A DNA stretch of 64,000 nt from Halogranum rubrum (GCF_900114455.1 NZ_FOTC01000002.1:777012-841011); one strand, 5' to 3'; positions 41,974-50,765 are shown, counted from the first letter of the stretch. Made by a program: numbers and translations. The notes: generated from the sequence alone by a model not told the origin.

Positions 41974-43103
41974 AACTCGCAGACAGAGTGAATCAGGTCC
42001 CGCCCTCGGGTATCCGGCGATTCTTCGAACTCGCCGAAGAGAAAGACGACGTCATCTCGCTCGGCGTGGGCGAACCGGACTTCAGCGCGCCGTGGGCCGC
42101 CCGAACGGCCGCTATCGACTCGCTCGAACGCGGCAAGACCTCCTACACTGCCAACCGCGGCCGACGTGACCTCCGGCAGGCTATCGCCGACCACGTCACC
42201 CGATACGACCAGTCGTACGACCCCGACGAGGAGATACTCGTCACGACCGGTGCGAGTGAAGCCGTCGACGTCGCCATGCGCGCACTCGTCGACCCCGGTG
42301 ACACCGTCGCCGTCCACCAACCCTCGTACATCTCTTACGCGCCGGGTATCATCTTCGCAGGCGGCGAACCGCTCGCGGTGCCCACGCGGATGGAGAACGA
42401 CTTCAAACTCACGTACGCGGACCTCGAAGCGTCGGGTGCGGCCGACGCCGACGTGCTCGTCCTCTGTTACCCGAACAACCCGACGGGTGCGACGATGAGT
42501 CGAGACGACCTCACCGAAGTCGCCGAGTTCGCCCGCGAACACGACTTGGTCGTCCTCGCCGACGAAATCTACGCGGCGCTCACCTACGACGGAGACCACA
42601 CCTCTATCGCGACGCTCCCGGGCATGCGCGAGCGAACCGTCGTCTTCAACGGCTTCTCGAAAGCCTACGCGATGACGGGACTCCGACTCGGCTACGCGCT
42701 CGGTCCAGCGGACGCCATCGGCGCGATGAACCGTATCCACCAGTACTCGATGCTCTCCGCGCCGACGACGGCGCAGTTCGCGGCACTGGAGGCGCTCCGT
42801 AGCTGTGAGGGCGACGTCGTCGAGATGCGTACTCAGTACAATCGCCGTCGTCGCTTCGTCCTCTCGCGGTTCAACGAGATGGGGCTGGACTGCTTCGAAG
42901 CAAAAGGAGCGTTCTACGCCTTCCCGCACTGTGGCGGCGACGACGAGGCGTTCGCCGAGGCACTCCTCCAAGAGCAGAACGTCGCCGTCGTCCCCGGCCG
43001 TATCTTCGGCGAAGGGGGTGAAGGACACCTCCGCGTCTCCTACGCGACGGGGATGAACGACCTCAGAGAGGCATTGGATCGTATCGAGACGTTCGTCTCC
43101 TAA
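41970..43103 (+). CDS. Class I/II PLP-dependent aminotransferase
   Basis: The 377-residue enzyme contains GVGEPDFSAPWAAR, TGASEAVDVAMRAL, CYPNNPTGATMS, VVLADEIYAALTYDG and the PLP lysine K231 in FNGFSKAYAMTGLRLGYA. It belongs to the fold-type I aspartate/aromatic aminotransferase group. The amino donor and acceptor are unknown. Translational coupling with the Lrp gene argues for an amino-acid-regulated role. Confidence 0.94.
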   Translation: MKLADRVNQVPPSGIRRFFELAEEKDDVISLGVGEPDFSAPWAARTAAIDSLERGKTSYTANRGRRDLRQAIADHVTRYDQSYDPDEEILVTTGASEAVDVAMRALVDPGDTVAVHQPSYISYAPGIIFAGGEPLAVPTRMENDFKLTYADLEASGAADADVLVLCYPNNPTGATMSRDDLTEVAEFAREHDLVVLADEIYAALTYDGDHTSIATLPGMRERTVVFNGFSKAYAMTGLRLGYALGPADAIGAMNRIHQYSMLSAPTTAQFAALEALRSCEGDVVEMRTQYNRRRRFVLSRFNEMGLDCFEAKGAFYAFPHCGGDDEAFAEALLQEQNVAVVPGRIFGEGGEGHLRVSYATGMNDLREALDRIETFVS

Positions 43104-43278
43104 AGCCCCGTCTCCTCTCGACGCTCTTCTTCGATGGCGTCGCTGTAGTTGGTAAACTACACTCTGCGATACGCTTTTGGACTCTCCGTCTGTGACGGCT
43201 CACACCGTCTACGACGCTGGAGGCGTGCCGTACCGTTGGAGGGTTGAGGCGTGACCTCGTCTCGCTGCTCTTCGCCTC

Positions 43279-44979
43279 TCACGCACGTTGGAGGCGGACG
43301 ACGAACGTCGCGCCGGTCGGGTCGTTGTCTTCGACCCAGACGTCGCCGCCGTAGCTCCCGACGACGGTATCGACGAGGTACAGACCGAGTCCCGTTCCGG
43401 GGCTTTCGAGCCCTTTCTCACCACGACCGAAGACGTCCTCTTTCCGGTCGTCGGGGATGCCCGGCCCGTTGTCCGAGACGCGGACGAGGACGTCGTCCGG
43501 TCGTGTCTCGACCGAGACGGAGACCTTCGGGTCATCGCCGCGATTGTGCCGCACCGCGTTCGTGAGGAGGTTCCGAAAGACCGCCCTGAGCAAGCCGTCG
43601 GCGACGACGTCGATGTTGGGTACACTGTCGGGAACGTCGACGACTGCAGTCCGGTTGTCCACCTGCAACGTCTCTGTCTCTGCATTGAGCACGTCGCGAA
43701 GAGAGACTGGTTTGGTCGTGTCCTCACTGGTGACCATCGTCGCCATGAGTGTCCGGATAGTCTCGGTGAGTTCGGACGCGTGCTCGCCGTTTCTGACGAT
43801 GGTCTCCAGTCGCTCGGTGGCTGTCTCGTCGTCGAGCGTCTCCAGCAAGAGGTTGGCGTTGCCGAGGATGACCATCATGTCGTTACGAATGTCGTGACGG
43901 AGAATCTCGTTCAGGAGTGTGAGTTTCTCGTTTCGTTCGACTATCGTCCGTTGCTGCTCTCGCAGTTCGGTGATGTCGCGGAGTACGACGACCCAGCCGA
44001 TAATCCGTCCTTGACGTTCGAGTACTTGTGTCCGAGCGCTCAGGTAGATGGACTCGGGAGCATCGACGTGGATGTACGCTTCGGACGGTGTTTCGACGTC
44101 GAACGAGGCGTGTTCGCCCGTCACGGTGTCGCCGATGTCCACGTCGAGTCGGGTCAAGAGCGCCGCGCCTCGCTCGTTCGTGTGGACGACTCGTTTCTCG
44201 GCGTCCAACACGAGCACACCGTCGGGAGACGCTTCCATCGCCGTCGTGTACGCGAGAGGCGGGAGGTCGAGAAATCGATAGCGAGCGATGGCGAGGCCGA
44301 GAGCCAGAGAAGTCACACCAGCCGATGCCGGGACGAAGTTGACGGTGTCGGAGACGAACGGGGGGATGCGGGCGACGCTGAGGCCGACAAAGACGAACGG
44401 AGCGGCGACACCGCTCGTGACCACCAACGCTTGCGGGATGTACGACCGGCCGAGCCGAAACGCCTCTGAGAGCGTCAACCCCACGGCGACCAGCGAGACG
44501 AGTGCGTTGTAGAGTAACTGCAAGACGAAGTGAGCGGGGCCCGTCTCGACGCGGAGGATGACTAATCCGCCACGCTCGACGACCCGAGTCGACTCGATAG
44601 CGAGTCCATACGGATTGGTGAACAGGACGAGGAGATAGGTCGCTGGTACGGCCAACAGTGCAGCGACGACTGGGACACGAATCTCACTCTCACGGTCGGT
44701 GTGGACGAGTACGAAGAGCAGTGCAAACGCACCCAGCGGTGCCACACCGAAATAGAGCAGTCGGTAGAACAGGAGTTTCATCGCGGGGTCCGTGTGGAGG
44801 AGTTTGAGTACCGAGAAGAGCGTCCACGTCACGAGTCCGACGTTCACGGCGAAGAACGCTTCGAGCAGTGGGGTCACACCGTTGCTCCGCATATACTGGA
44901 AGCTGTACCCACCGAGTAACACGGCGACGAGCATCGCCGTCACCGTCGGCAGTGCGAGTGGTGTAAACTGCCAACTCAT
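43279..44979 (-). CDS. 7TM-PAS sensor histidine kinase
   Basis: The 566-residue protein has seven hydrophobic helices in residues 8-225 (the histidine-kinase N-terminal 7TM domain). A PAS domain covers about 235-335 (MEASPDGVLVLDAEKRVVHTN). A HisKA-type dimerisation helix carries the phosphoacceptor H362 (EILRHDIRND). An intact ATPase domain follows with NLLTNAVRHN (N-box), SDNGPGIP (G1) and SPGTGLGLYLV (G2). No response regulator is adjacent. A TATA-like element near 45062-45071 suggests a leader of about 60 bases. Confidence 0.92.
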   Translation of the reverse strand: MSWQFTPLALPTVTAMLVAVLLGGYSFQYMRSNGVTPLLEAFFAVNVGLVTWTLFSVLKLLHTDPAMKLLFYRLLYFGVAPLGAFALLFVLVHTDRESEIRVPVVAALLAVPATYLLVLFTNPYGLAIESTRVVERGGLVILRVETGPAHFVLQLLYNALVSLVAVGLTLSEAFRLGRSYIPQALVVTSGVAAPFVFVGLSVARIPPFVSDTVNFVPASAGVTSLALGLAIARYRFLDLPPLAYTTAMEASPDGVLVLDAEKRVVHTNERGAALLTRLDVDIGDTVTGEHASFDVETPSEAYIHVDAPESIYLSARTQVLERQGRIIGWVVVLRDITELREQQRTIVERNEKLTLLNEILRHDIRNDMMVILGNANLLLETLDDETATERLETIVRNGEHASELTETIRTLMATMVTSEDTTKPVSLRDVLNAETETLQVDNRTAVVDVPDSVPNIDVVADGLLRAVFRNLLTNAVRHNRGDDPKVSVSVETRPDDVLVRVSDNGPGIPDDRKEDVFGRGEKGLESPGTGLGLYLVDTVVGSYGGDVWVEDNDPTGATFVVRLQRA

Positions 44980-45317
44980 CGCTCGAAGGCGAACGGGCAG
45001 AAGCCGACGAGCGTTGACAGAGCGACCAATCTGACGTTCATGAGTAGCCGTGTGGTCCGATAGTGTGTAAAAATATCTGTCGACAGGGGATAGCAAACCA
45101 CCACCGGAAGTAGCGTTCGCCCAGCAATCGTTCAGCTAGTTGTCATCAGACGCCGACTGTATCGAGAGAGTCAAACGCGACACGTTCACGAGAGATATCG
45201 AACTACCGGCCACGACGGACTGTAAGTCAGTGCACCGGACCTCTCGTCTTTAGTTTTAGCGCAATCAGGACGGTTCGGTCACCCGGTCACACCCCGACTA
45301 TCGGTCCGAGACAGCGT
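44980..45317. other. 338-base gene-free stretch
   Basis: No open frame with haloarchaeal character. It holds the likely promoter of the 7TM kinase (TTTTTACACAC on the minus strand near 45062-45072) and a plus-strand AT patch TCTTTAGTTTTAGCG at about 45249-45262. No gene or hairpin of note follows that patch. Confidence 0.6.
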
Positions 45318-46403
45318 CTAAGCGTCTATCGCGAGAGGGAGCGTGAGGACGACCTGTGGACGGCCACGAGCGTCGTGTTCGACGCTCATCTCACCGGCGT
45401 ACGTGTCCACCGCCAGTTCGGCGAAGAGACAGCCGAACGCGACGTTTTCTACCGGTCTCGACGTCTGTGATAGCCGAGAGCCCGACTTAGCTTCCGGAGA
45501 CCGTTCGGCGTCGTCGGATGAGGGTGAAACGGAGGAGTCGTGCGTCGCGTCGACGACGATTGTCGCAGTCTGTTCGTCGGTTTCGACGGAGACGTGTACC
45601 GCCGGGGCCGGGTCGTACGATTCCGCGACAGCGTCGGTGACGAGTGCCTCGACGACGTCGGTGAGGAGGTCGTCGGCGACGACGGTGACGTCCTCCGGGA
45701 CGATTCCCGTGATTGTCGTCTCGGGAAACGCCGCTTGTGTGCGAGTCAGTGCGTCGATGACGGCGTCGTCTAGTCGTACCGAGTGTGGTTCGACGTCGTC
45801 GACGCCGGTGAGCACGTCCAACAGCGGCCAGACTTCGTCGACCAGTGCGAGTACGTCGTCACCCCATTCGACGATGGTCTCGACGTCGCCGCGCGTCGTC
45901 TCGTCGGCCAGTTCGGTCACGAGGAGGTCTGCTGTTCCTCGAATCTCGACCATCGCGTTACGAACGTCGTTGACGAGGAGGCCTTCGAGGACGTTCACTT
46001 GTTGCTGTGAGCGTTTCAGCGCGACTTCCGTCTCCGTGAGTGCTCTCGTCGTCGTCTCCAGTGCCGCCTGGTCGTCTCGAACCTCGTGCAGAAACACACC
46101 GAGACAGTCGCCGTCGGGAACGAGTCGAGGTGACACCCACTGTCCGAACAGGTACGTCGGGTCGGCCGAGTGTGGATGTTCGCCGTCGAAGGCCCGTCGG
46201 TGGGCCGCGTCGAACTCTGCGTCGACGTCGGGGAGTACGTCCCAGAGGACGACTCCACAGGCATCGTCGCGGGCAACACCACTCAGGAGTTCCATCGCGT
46301 GGTTCCAGTAGACGATAGACCAGTCAGACTCGACTGCATAGTAGGCGTCCGTCACGTGCTCCAAAATCTCCTCACTTCGATGAGCGACACGAGAGCGGTT
46401 CAT
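45318..46403 (-). CDS. PAS protein with degenerate histidine-kinase module (pseudokinase)
   Basis: The 361-residue protein has a PAS domain (about 10-110, AYYAVESDWSIVYWNHAMELL). A coiled region follows that aligns with the neighbouring 7TM kinase's HisKA helix. The phosphoacceptor is replaced: LLVNDVRNAM has N145 where the neighbour has RHDIRND. The ATPase region lacks a readable N-box (ALVTDAVAES) and G-boxes. It should not autophosphorylate. ATG 46403 is used because TATTTATTAC lies 23 bases upstream; the ATG at 46424 would fall before the transcription start. Confidence 0.8.
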   Translation of the reverse strand: MNRSRVAHRSEEILEHVTDAYYAVESDWSIVYWNHAMELLSGVARDDACGVVLWDVLPDVDAEFDAAHRRAFDGEHPHSADPTYLFGQWVSPRLVPDGDCLGVFLHEVRDDQAALETTTRALTETEVALKRSQQQVNVLEGLLVNDVRNAMVEIRGTADLLVTELADETTRGDVETIVEWGDDVLALVDEVWPLLDVLTGVDDVEPHSVRLDDAVIDALTRTQAAFPETTITGIVPEDVTVVADDLLTDVVEALVTDAVAESYDPAPAVHVSVETDEQTATIVVDATHDSSVSPSSDDAERSPEAKSGSRLSQTSRPVENVAFGCLFAELAVDTYAGEMSVEHDARGRPQVVLTLPLAIDA

Positions 46404-46426
46404 CACGTCCCGTGACACACTCATGT

Positions 46427-46436
46427 GTAATAAATA
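46427..46436 (-). promoter_or_regulatory. TATA box deciding the pseudokinase start
   Basis: TATTTATTAC (minus strand) is only a few bases before ATG 46424 but 23 bases before ATG 46403, so transcription should begin near 46403. Confidence 0.6.
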
Positions 46437-46464
46437 CAGACTGTCGCGAGCGTGGGTGTGTGTG

Positions 46465-47622
46465 TCAGGCCACGTTTCGTTCGATTAGCCCAGTGCCGCC
46501 GTCGAAGCGGTCGCTTCCGAGTGTGTCGATGTCGACGAGTGACGCTCGACCGTCACAGACGAGTTCGGCGACGAGTTGGCCCGTCGCGGGGGCGTGTTGG
46601 AACCCGTGGCCCGAGAAGCCAGCGGCGGTGACGAACCCTGGGACCGTCTCCTCGACGATTGGGTGGTGGTCGGGTGTGACGGCGTAGAGTCCGGCCCACC
46701 CCCGACGAAGCCGCGTGTCGGGACCGAAGTAGCCCGCGCAGTCGGCCGCGCGTTCGAGCGCCGTCGCCGCCCAGTCGAGGTCCAGCGACTTCGAGTACCG
46801 GTCGGGGTTCTGGTCGGGGTCGGTAGATGCGAAATGTCCACCGGCGATGGCAGCACCCTCCCGTTCGGGCCGAAAGTACGACCCCGTATCGAGGTCGATG
46901 GTGAGCGGCACGTCTTCGGGAACTGGCGTGTCCGGGTCGACGACGAGCGCCTGCCGACGACGCGGTGCGATGGGAAGGTCGACGCCTGCGAGCGTCGCGA
47001 GACGACTGGCCCACGCACCGGCAGCGTTCACGACGTGCGACGCTTCGATTTCCTCGCCGCCCGCGACGACGCCAGTGACGCGCCCAGCCTCGCCGTCTTC
47101 GCGTCGAACCGACGTTACGGGCGTCTTCGTCCGCACGTCAGCACCAGCCTCGCGGGCCGCGTTCGCGAACCCTTGGAGGGCGAGATACGGGTCGGCGAAG
47201 CCGTCCGTCGGCGAGTACGTCGCCGCCCGAAACGCGTCGACGTGGAGTTCGAGACAGTGTCTGCCCGCCTCCTCGGGAGTGAGAAGTTCGCTCGGCACGC
47301 CGTGTGCTCGTTGCATCGAAACCGCCTCCTCGAACGCGTCGGCCGTGGCCTCCGTCCGCGCGAGAAAGAGATAGCCCACCTGTCGGTAACCGATGTCGAC
47401 GCCGAACGCCGCCTCGAAGTCGTCCCAGACACGCATGCTCTGGACGGAGAGGTCGACGTTCACGGCCGTCGAGAACTGTGCGCGGATTCCGCCTGCCGAG
47501 CGTTCGGTGCTCCCATTGCCGAGCGTCCCCTTCTCGCAGACGACGACGTCCACTCCGCGTGCTGCGAGGTAGTAGGCGCTCGCGAGTCCGACGATGCCAC
47601 CGCCCACGACGACGACAGTCAT
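46465..47622 (-). CDS. FAD-dependent oxidoreductase of the DAO/glycine-sarcosine oxidase type
   Basis: The 385-residue enzyme starts with the FAD-binding Rossmann motif VVVVGGGIVGLASAYYLAARG. It has RSAGGIRAQFS (flavin contact), the substrate half YLFLARTEA, HVVNAAGAWASRLA and a C-terminal GLYAVTPDHHPIVEE plus GFSGHGFQHAPATG. It belongs to the D-amino acid/sarcosine oxidase superfamily. The divergent ornithine-cyclodeaminase-like gene suggests imino-acid or hydroxyproline chemistry, which is inference. ATG 47622 begins the Rossmann strand; the upstream extension is not used. Confidence 0.9.
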   Translation of the reverse strand: MTVVVVGGGIVGLASAYYLAARGVDVVVCEKGTLGNGSTERSAGGIRAQFSTAVNVDLSVQSMRVWDDFEAAFGVDIGYRQVGYLFLARTEATADAFEEAVSMQRAHGVPSELLTPEEAGRHCLELHVDAFRAATYSPTDGFADPYLALQGFANAAREAGADVRTKTPVTSVRREDGEAGRVTGVVAGGEEIEASHVVNAAGAWASRLATLAGVDLPIAPRRRQALVVDPDTPVPEDVPLTIDLDTGSYFRPEREGAAIAGGHFASTDPDQNPDRYSKSLDLDWAATALERAADCAGYFGPDTRLRRGWAGLYAVTPDHHPIVEETVPGFVTAAGFSGHGFQHAPATGQLVAELVCDGRASLVDIDTLGSDRFDGGTGLIERNVA

Positions 47623-47697
47623 AGGGTTGCTACCACCGTCTGTTTGATAAGCGTTGGCAGGCACCAACCTCTATCCGGCGGCGGCCGTACGGACGGT

Positions 47698-48678
47698 ATG
47701 CTTCGACTCCTCTCCGACGACGATATCTCGGCGCTCCTCGACCTCGAATCGCTCCTCCCGGTCGTCGAAAGCGCGTTCGTCGAACAGGGCCGTGGTGCGG
47801 TCGAACGCCCCGACCGGCCACACTATCCGGTCGGGGCCGGACTCGACGGCGACGACCCACTCGGGACGGCGCTGGCGATGCCCGCGTACATCCACGGCGC
47901 GGCGTACTTCGCGACGAAACTCGCCAGCGTCCACGAGGGTAACGTCGACTGCGGGTTACCGACCGTGAACGCGACGATTGCGCTGATGGACGCCGCGACT
48001 GGACTCCCTGCGGCCTACATGGCAGGGACACGCATCACCAACGCCCGGACGGGATGCATCGGCGGCCTCGCGGCGAAGTACTTGGCGAACGAACCGGTTA
48101 CGCTCGGGGTCGTCGGTGCGGGTACACAAGCCCGGTGGCAAGCACGCGCAATCGCCGCGGCGACGACCGTCGAGCAGGTCCGCGTCTATTCGCCCAGTGA
48201 CTCGCGGAAGTCGTGTGCGGCGGCACTCCGTGAGGAGGGACTGGATGCGGTGGCAGTCGACTCTCCGGCCGAGGCCGTCTCCGAGGCATCGGTCGTCGTC
48301 ACGGCGACGACGAGTACCGACCCCGTCTTCGACGGTGAAGCGTTGCAACCGGGGACGCTCGTCGTCGCCGTCGGGGCGTACACTCCGGCGATGCGCGAAC
48401 TCGACACGACGACGGTCGAACGGGCGGCACGCGTCTTCGCCGACGTTCCCGAGGAGGCGGCCACTGTCGGTGACCTCGCTCACGGTTCGCTCGATTCGGT
48501 CGACGCCGACGACCTCCTCCCGCTCTCCGAGGTGTTCGAAGGCCGAGTTGGCCGCGAGAGGTCGGAGGAGATACTCGTCGTCGAGTCGGTCGGTTCGGCC
48601 GTCCTCGACGCGGCGGCGGCGGAGTATCTCCTCGAACGGGCAGTGGACGCAGACGTCGGCACGACGGCGTCGCTCTGA
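47698..48678 (+). CDS. Ornithine cyclodeaminase / mu-crystallin family dehydrogenase
   Basis: The 326-residue protein has FATKLASVHEGN, AAYMAGTRITNARTGC, and the NAD-binding GVVGAGTQARWQARAI. The C-terminal half contains VVTATTSTDPVFDGEAL and VGAYTPAMRELD. This is the OCD/mu-crystallin/alanine-dehydrogenase family, which covers ornithine cyclodeaminase, ketimine reductase and pyrroline-2-carboxylate reductase. The substrate is not resolved. It diverges from the FAD oxidase over 75 bases, so both are probably controlled together. Confidence 0.9.
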   Translation: MLRLLSDDDISALLDLESLLPVVESAFVEQGRGAVERPDRPHYPVGAGLDGDDPLGTALAMPAYIHGAAYFATKLASVHEGNVDCGLPTVNATIALMDAATGLPAAYMAGTRITNARTGCIGGLAAKYLANEPVTLGVVGAGTQARWQARAIAAATTVEQVRVYSPSDSRKSCAAALREEGLDAVAVDSPAEAVSEASVVVTATTSTDPVFDGEALQPGTLVVAVGAYTPAMRELDTTTVERAARVFADVPEEAATVGDLAHGSLDSVDADDLLPLSEVFEGRVGRERSEEILVVESVGSAVLDAAAAEYLLERAVDADVGTTASL

Positions 48679-48747
48679 CCACGCGATTGTTCGATCACTC
48701 GCCGCTCTCTCTGCGGCCTGAATGGCTCAGCGTGTGCGCATTTCTGC

Positions 48748-48810
48748 ACAGATATCTGTACACCTATCTAGAAATCTTTGTAGATATCTGTCCATACAGC
48801 TATCTGTCAG
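48748..48810. repeat. Iteron-like TATCTGT repeats upstream of parA
   Basis: The perfect palindrome ACAGATATCTGT (48748-48759), a second AGATATCTGT (48782-48791) and TATCTGTCAG (48801-48810) put TATCTGT at 48753, 48785 and 48801. These spacings are 32 and 16 bases. The array lies 30-90 bases upstream of the parA TATA box. It may be a centromere-like site, an operator, or both. The 10-mer TATCTGTCCA recurs at 30927-30936. Confidence 0.55.
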
Positions 48811-48838
48811 TAGTGTCTAGTGCGAATGTCTGACGGAA

Positions 48839-48846
48839 CTTTATGT
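48839..48846 (+). promoter_or_regulatory. TATA box for the parA-like operon
   Basis: CTTTATGT ends 24 bases before ATG 48871, so the mRNA should be leaderless and the earlier in-frame Met is excluded. Confidence 0.65.
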
Positions 48847-48870
48847 ACGGGTCAACGGTACACCCCCGGT

Positions 48871-49725
48871 ATGAAACGGGCAGTCACTTTGTGGAGCGAG
48901 TCCGGTGGTGTCGGCAAGACGACGCTGGCGACGAACACCGCCGCGGCGCTCGGTCGACGCGGTGCCGACGTGTTGGTGGTCGACCTCGACCCGCAACTCG
49001 GGAGTCTCACCGACCACGTCGGCTACGGCGAGTTGAAGACCGGTGACCGCGACCACCTCGGTGACCTGTTGCTCGCGGAGGACCGCGACGCGAGTCACCT
49101 CATCGTCGACGCGGGCGCGTTCGACCTCATCCCCTCCCACGAGGGGTTGGCGAACATCGAGAGCGAGATGGCCGCCCGCGGGACGAACCTCCGAGAGTTC
49201 CGCCTTCGGTCGGCGTTGACGCCGCTCGCAGGCGAGTACGACTACTTCCTCATCGACCCACCGGCGACGCTGAACGTCCTCGTGGACAACGCACTCGTCG
49301 CCGCGCGCGACGTGGTCATCCCCATCGAGTTGACCCGAAAGGGAAGCGTCTCCATCGACGGCTTGGAGGACACGCTCGACAGTATGCAACGCGGCTTCCA
49401 AACGTTCGACGAGGACTTCCGACTGGGTATCCTCGCTGTCGTCCCCAACGAAGTCGGCGACTCGAACATCTACCGAGAGGTACGCGAACAACTGGAGACC
49501 GACGGCAAACCGGTCACGCCGTTCGGTATCCGCAAGCGCGACGTCCTGAAACAGGCGTGGCAGGCGCAGATGGACCTGTTCACCTTCGCCGATTCGCCGG
49601 ACACACGTGACCTGCGTGACTACGAGAAAGACCTGCTCGACCAGTTCGAGGCCGTCGCACGCATCATCGAGGAAGGGTCTGTCGACGCCGCAACACTGTC
49701 CGAGGTAGAGGAGGTGGCCCGATGA
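48871..49725 (+). CDS. ParA/MinD-like ATPase lacking the signature lysine
   Basis: The 284-residue protein is a ParA-type ATPase: Walker A in residues 11-18 (SGGVGKTT), VVDLDPQLGSL (A'), and YFLIDPPATLNVLV (Walker B). A C-terminal PFGIRKRDVLKQAWQ segment follows. The deviant Walker A normally reads KGGVGKTT; here S11 replaces the signature Lys, as reported for McdA-type cargo-positioning ATPases. The stop overlaps the partner gene by four bases. No ParB is adjacent. It probably partitions a replicon or positions a cellular cargo. Confidence 0.88.
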   Translation: MKRAVTLWSESGGVGKTTLATNTAAALGRRGADVLVVDLDPQLGSLTDHVGYGELKTGDRDHLGDLLLAEDRDASHLIVDAGAFDLIPSHEGLANIESEMAARGTNLREFRLRSALTPLAGEYDYFLIDPPATLNVLVDNALVAARDVVIPIELTRKGSVSIDGLEDTLDSMQRGFQTFDEDFRLGILAVVPNEVGDSNIYREVREQLETDGKPVTPFGIRKRDVLKQAWQAQMDLFTFADSPDTRDLRDYEKDLLDQFEAVARIIEEGSVDAATLSEVEEVAR

Positions 49726-50123
49726 CGAAAGACGACCGGTACGGTGCGGCCGGTGACACGTACGGGTCGAGCGGTGACCAGTACGACGACGCCCCGAGTC
49801 AGAACGGAACTGGTGCAGAGACGGCTGGCGCTGCCGCGGACGACGCCGAGACGGAGACGGACGACTCGGCGAACGACGGCGTCGCCGACCTGCCGTTCAT
49901 CTTCGCGCGACGCACGGTGAAGGCGGACCGCGACGCGCTTCCAGTCTACGTCCGTGCGTCGACTGCCGACCAGATCGGCGAACTCGAACGAGAACTCGAC
50001 GACCGGTTCGACGGCGACGACGTGATGTCGCTCGACGTGCGCGAAGCGGTGGTAAAAGCAGGCTTGCGAAACGTCGAGGACGTCGTCGACGTGATGGAGA
50101 CGTGGGGATACGGCCGCCGATGA
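49722..50123 (+). CDS. ParA-partner protein with disordered N-terminus, 133 aa
   Basis: Residues 1-55 are low-complexity Gly/Ala/Asp/Thr/Gln, probably disordered. Residues 58-133 form a compact helical domain: FIFARRTVKADRDALPVYV, ADQIGELERELDDRF, SLDVREAVVKAGLRNVEDVVDVMETWGYG. A similar 'RR-V-K-x-x-R ... DVREA ... WGYG' arrangement follows ParA genes on haloarchaeal plasmids, from memory. It has neither a ParB nuclease fold nor an obvious HTH. Translational coupling to parA (ATGA) argues that it is the adaptor linking ParA to its cargo or centromere. Confidence 0.78.
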   Translation: MTKDDRYGAAGDTYGSSGDQYDDAPSQNGTGAETAGAAADDAETETDDSANDGVADLPFIFARRTVKADRDALPVYVRASTADQIGELERELDDRFDGDDVMSLDVREAVVKAGLRNVEDVVDVMETWGYGRR

Positions 50124-50180
50124 CTCGATAGTTCGAATTCCCGGGTCTCGATACCGCAGCGAGTCGCCGGGCCGAGATGG

Positions 50181-50765
50181 TCAGTCTTCCGACGAGTTCC
50201 GGTCGAGGTCCTGATAGAACCCGACGAACGAGTCGTGGTCGTCGACACCGCCGACGGTTTCGTCGAGTTCCGACTGGAGTTTCTCGATACGTGCGGTCAG
50301 TTCTGCATACTCCTCGCTGTCCTCCAGTTCGGTACTACTCTTCTCGGCTTCTAGGAGTGCCTTCTTCGACGCCAACGAGAAGAGTTCTTGGACACCCTCG
50401 TCGTATACGTTTCGCGTACATAGCGTCGAGACGGTCTCACGAAGCGCGTCCTTCGTGACAGGCTTGACGAGATAGTCGTCGAAGCCCATGGCGACGATGT
50501 CGAAATCCGGTTCGACGGCCGTCACCATCGCGACTCGACAGTCGATACCGCGGTCACGAACGGCTGCAAGCACTTCGTCGCCGGATAACCCAGGCATTCG
50601 GCGGTCGAGGAGGATGACGTCGACGTCGTCGTCGAGTGCATCGAGGGCCTCGTGTCCGCCGTAGGCGGTCCGAACTCGGTAGTCACTACTCAGCCACGTC
50701 GCGTACAAATCGGCGAGGTCAGGCTCGTCTTCGACCACGAGGACGAGCGGGGATGCGTCACTCAT
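50181..50765 (-). CDS. Response regulator with HalX domain
   Basis: The 194-residue protein has a receiver domain with the phosphoacceptor D54 (DVILLDRRMPG), E12/D13 acidic pocket (VEDEPD) and K101 (YLVKPVT). A HalX domain follows at about 125-185 (EGVQELFSLASKKALLEAEKS, YAELTARIEKLQSELDET). HalX response regulators are haloarchaeal signalling outputs without DNA-binding domains. No kinase is next to it; intact kinases in the window are at 43279 and 57407. The TATA-like GATATAGCC near 50815 implies a leader of about 25 bases. Confidence 0.92.
   Translation of the reverse strand: MSDASPLVLVVEDEPDLADLYATWLSSDYRVRTAYGGHEALDALDDDVDVILLDRRMPGLSGDEVLAAVRDRGIDCRVAMVTAVEPDFDIVAMGFDDYLVKPVTKDALRETVSTLCTRNVYDEGVQELFSLASKKALLEAEKSSTELEDSEEYAELTARIEKLQSELDETVGGVDDHDSFVGFYQDLDRNSSED

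Noticed and set aside
46576-47697. Plus-strand 5' extension (about 374 codons) of the ornithine-cyclodeaminase frame, over the FAD oxidase gene
   Set aside because: It mirrors the minus-strand oxidase, is unusually Arg-rich and lacks domain motifs; the real gene starts at 47698.
48871-50123. Classical plasmid ParAB-parS locus
   Set aside because: No ParB-type HTH or nuclease domain; the partner is of another type, and flanking genes look chromosomal.
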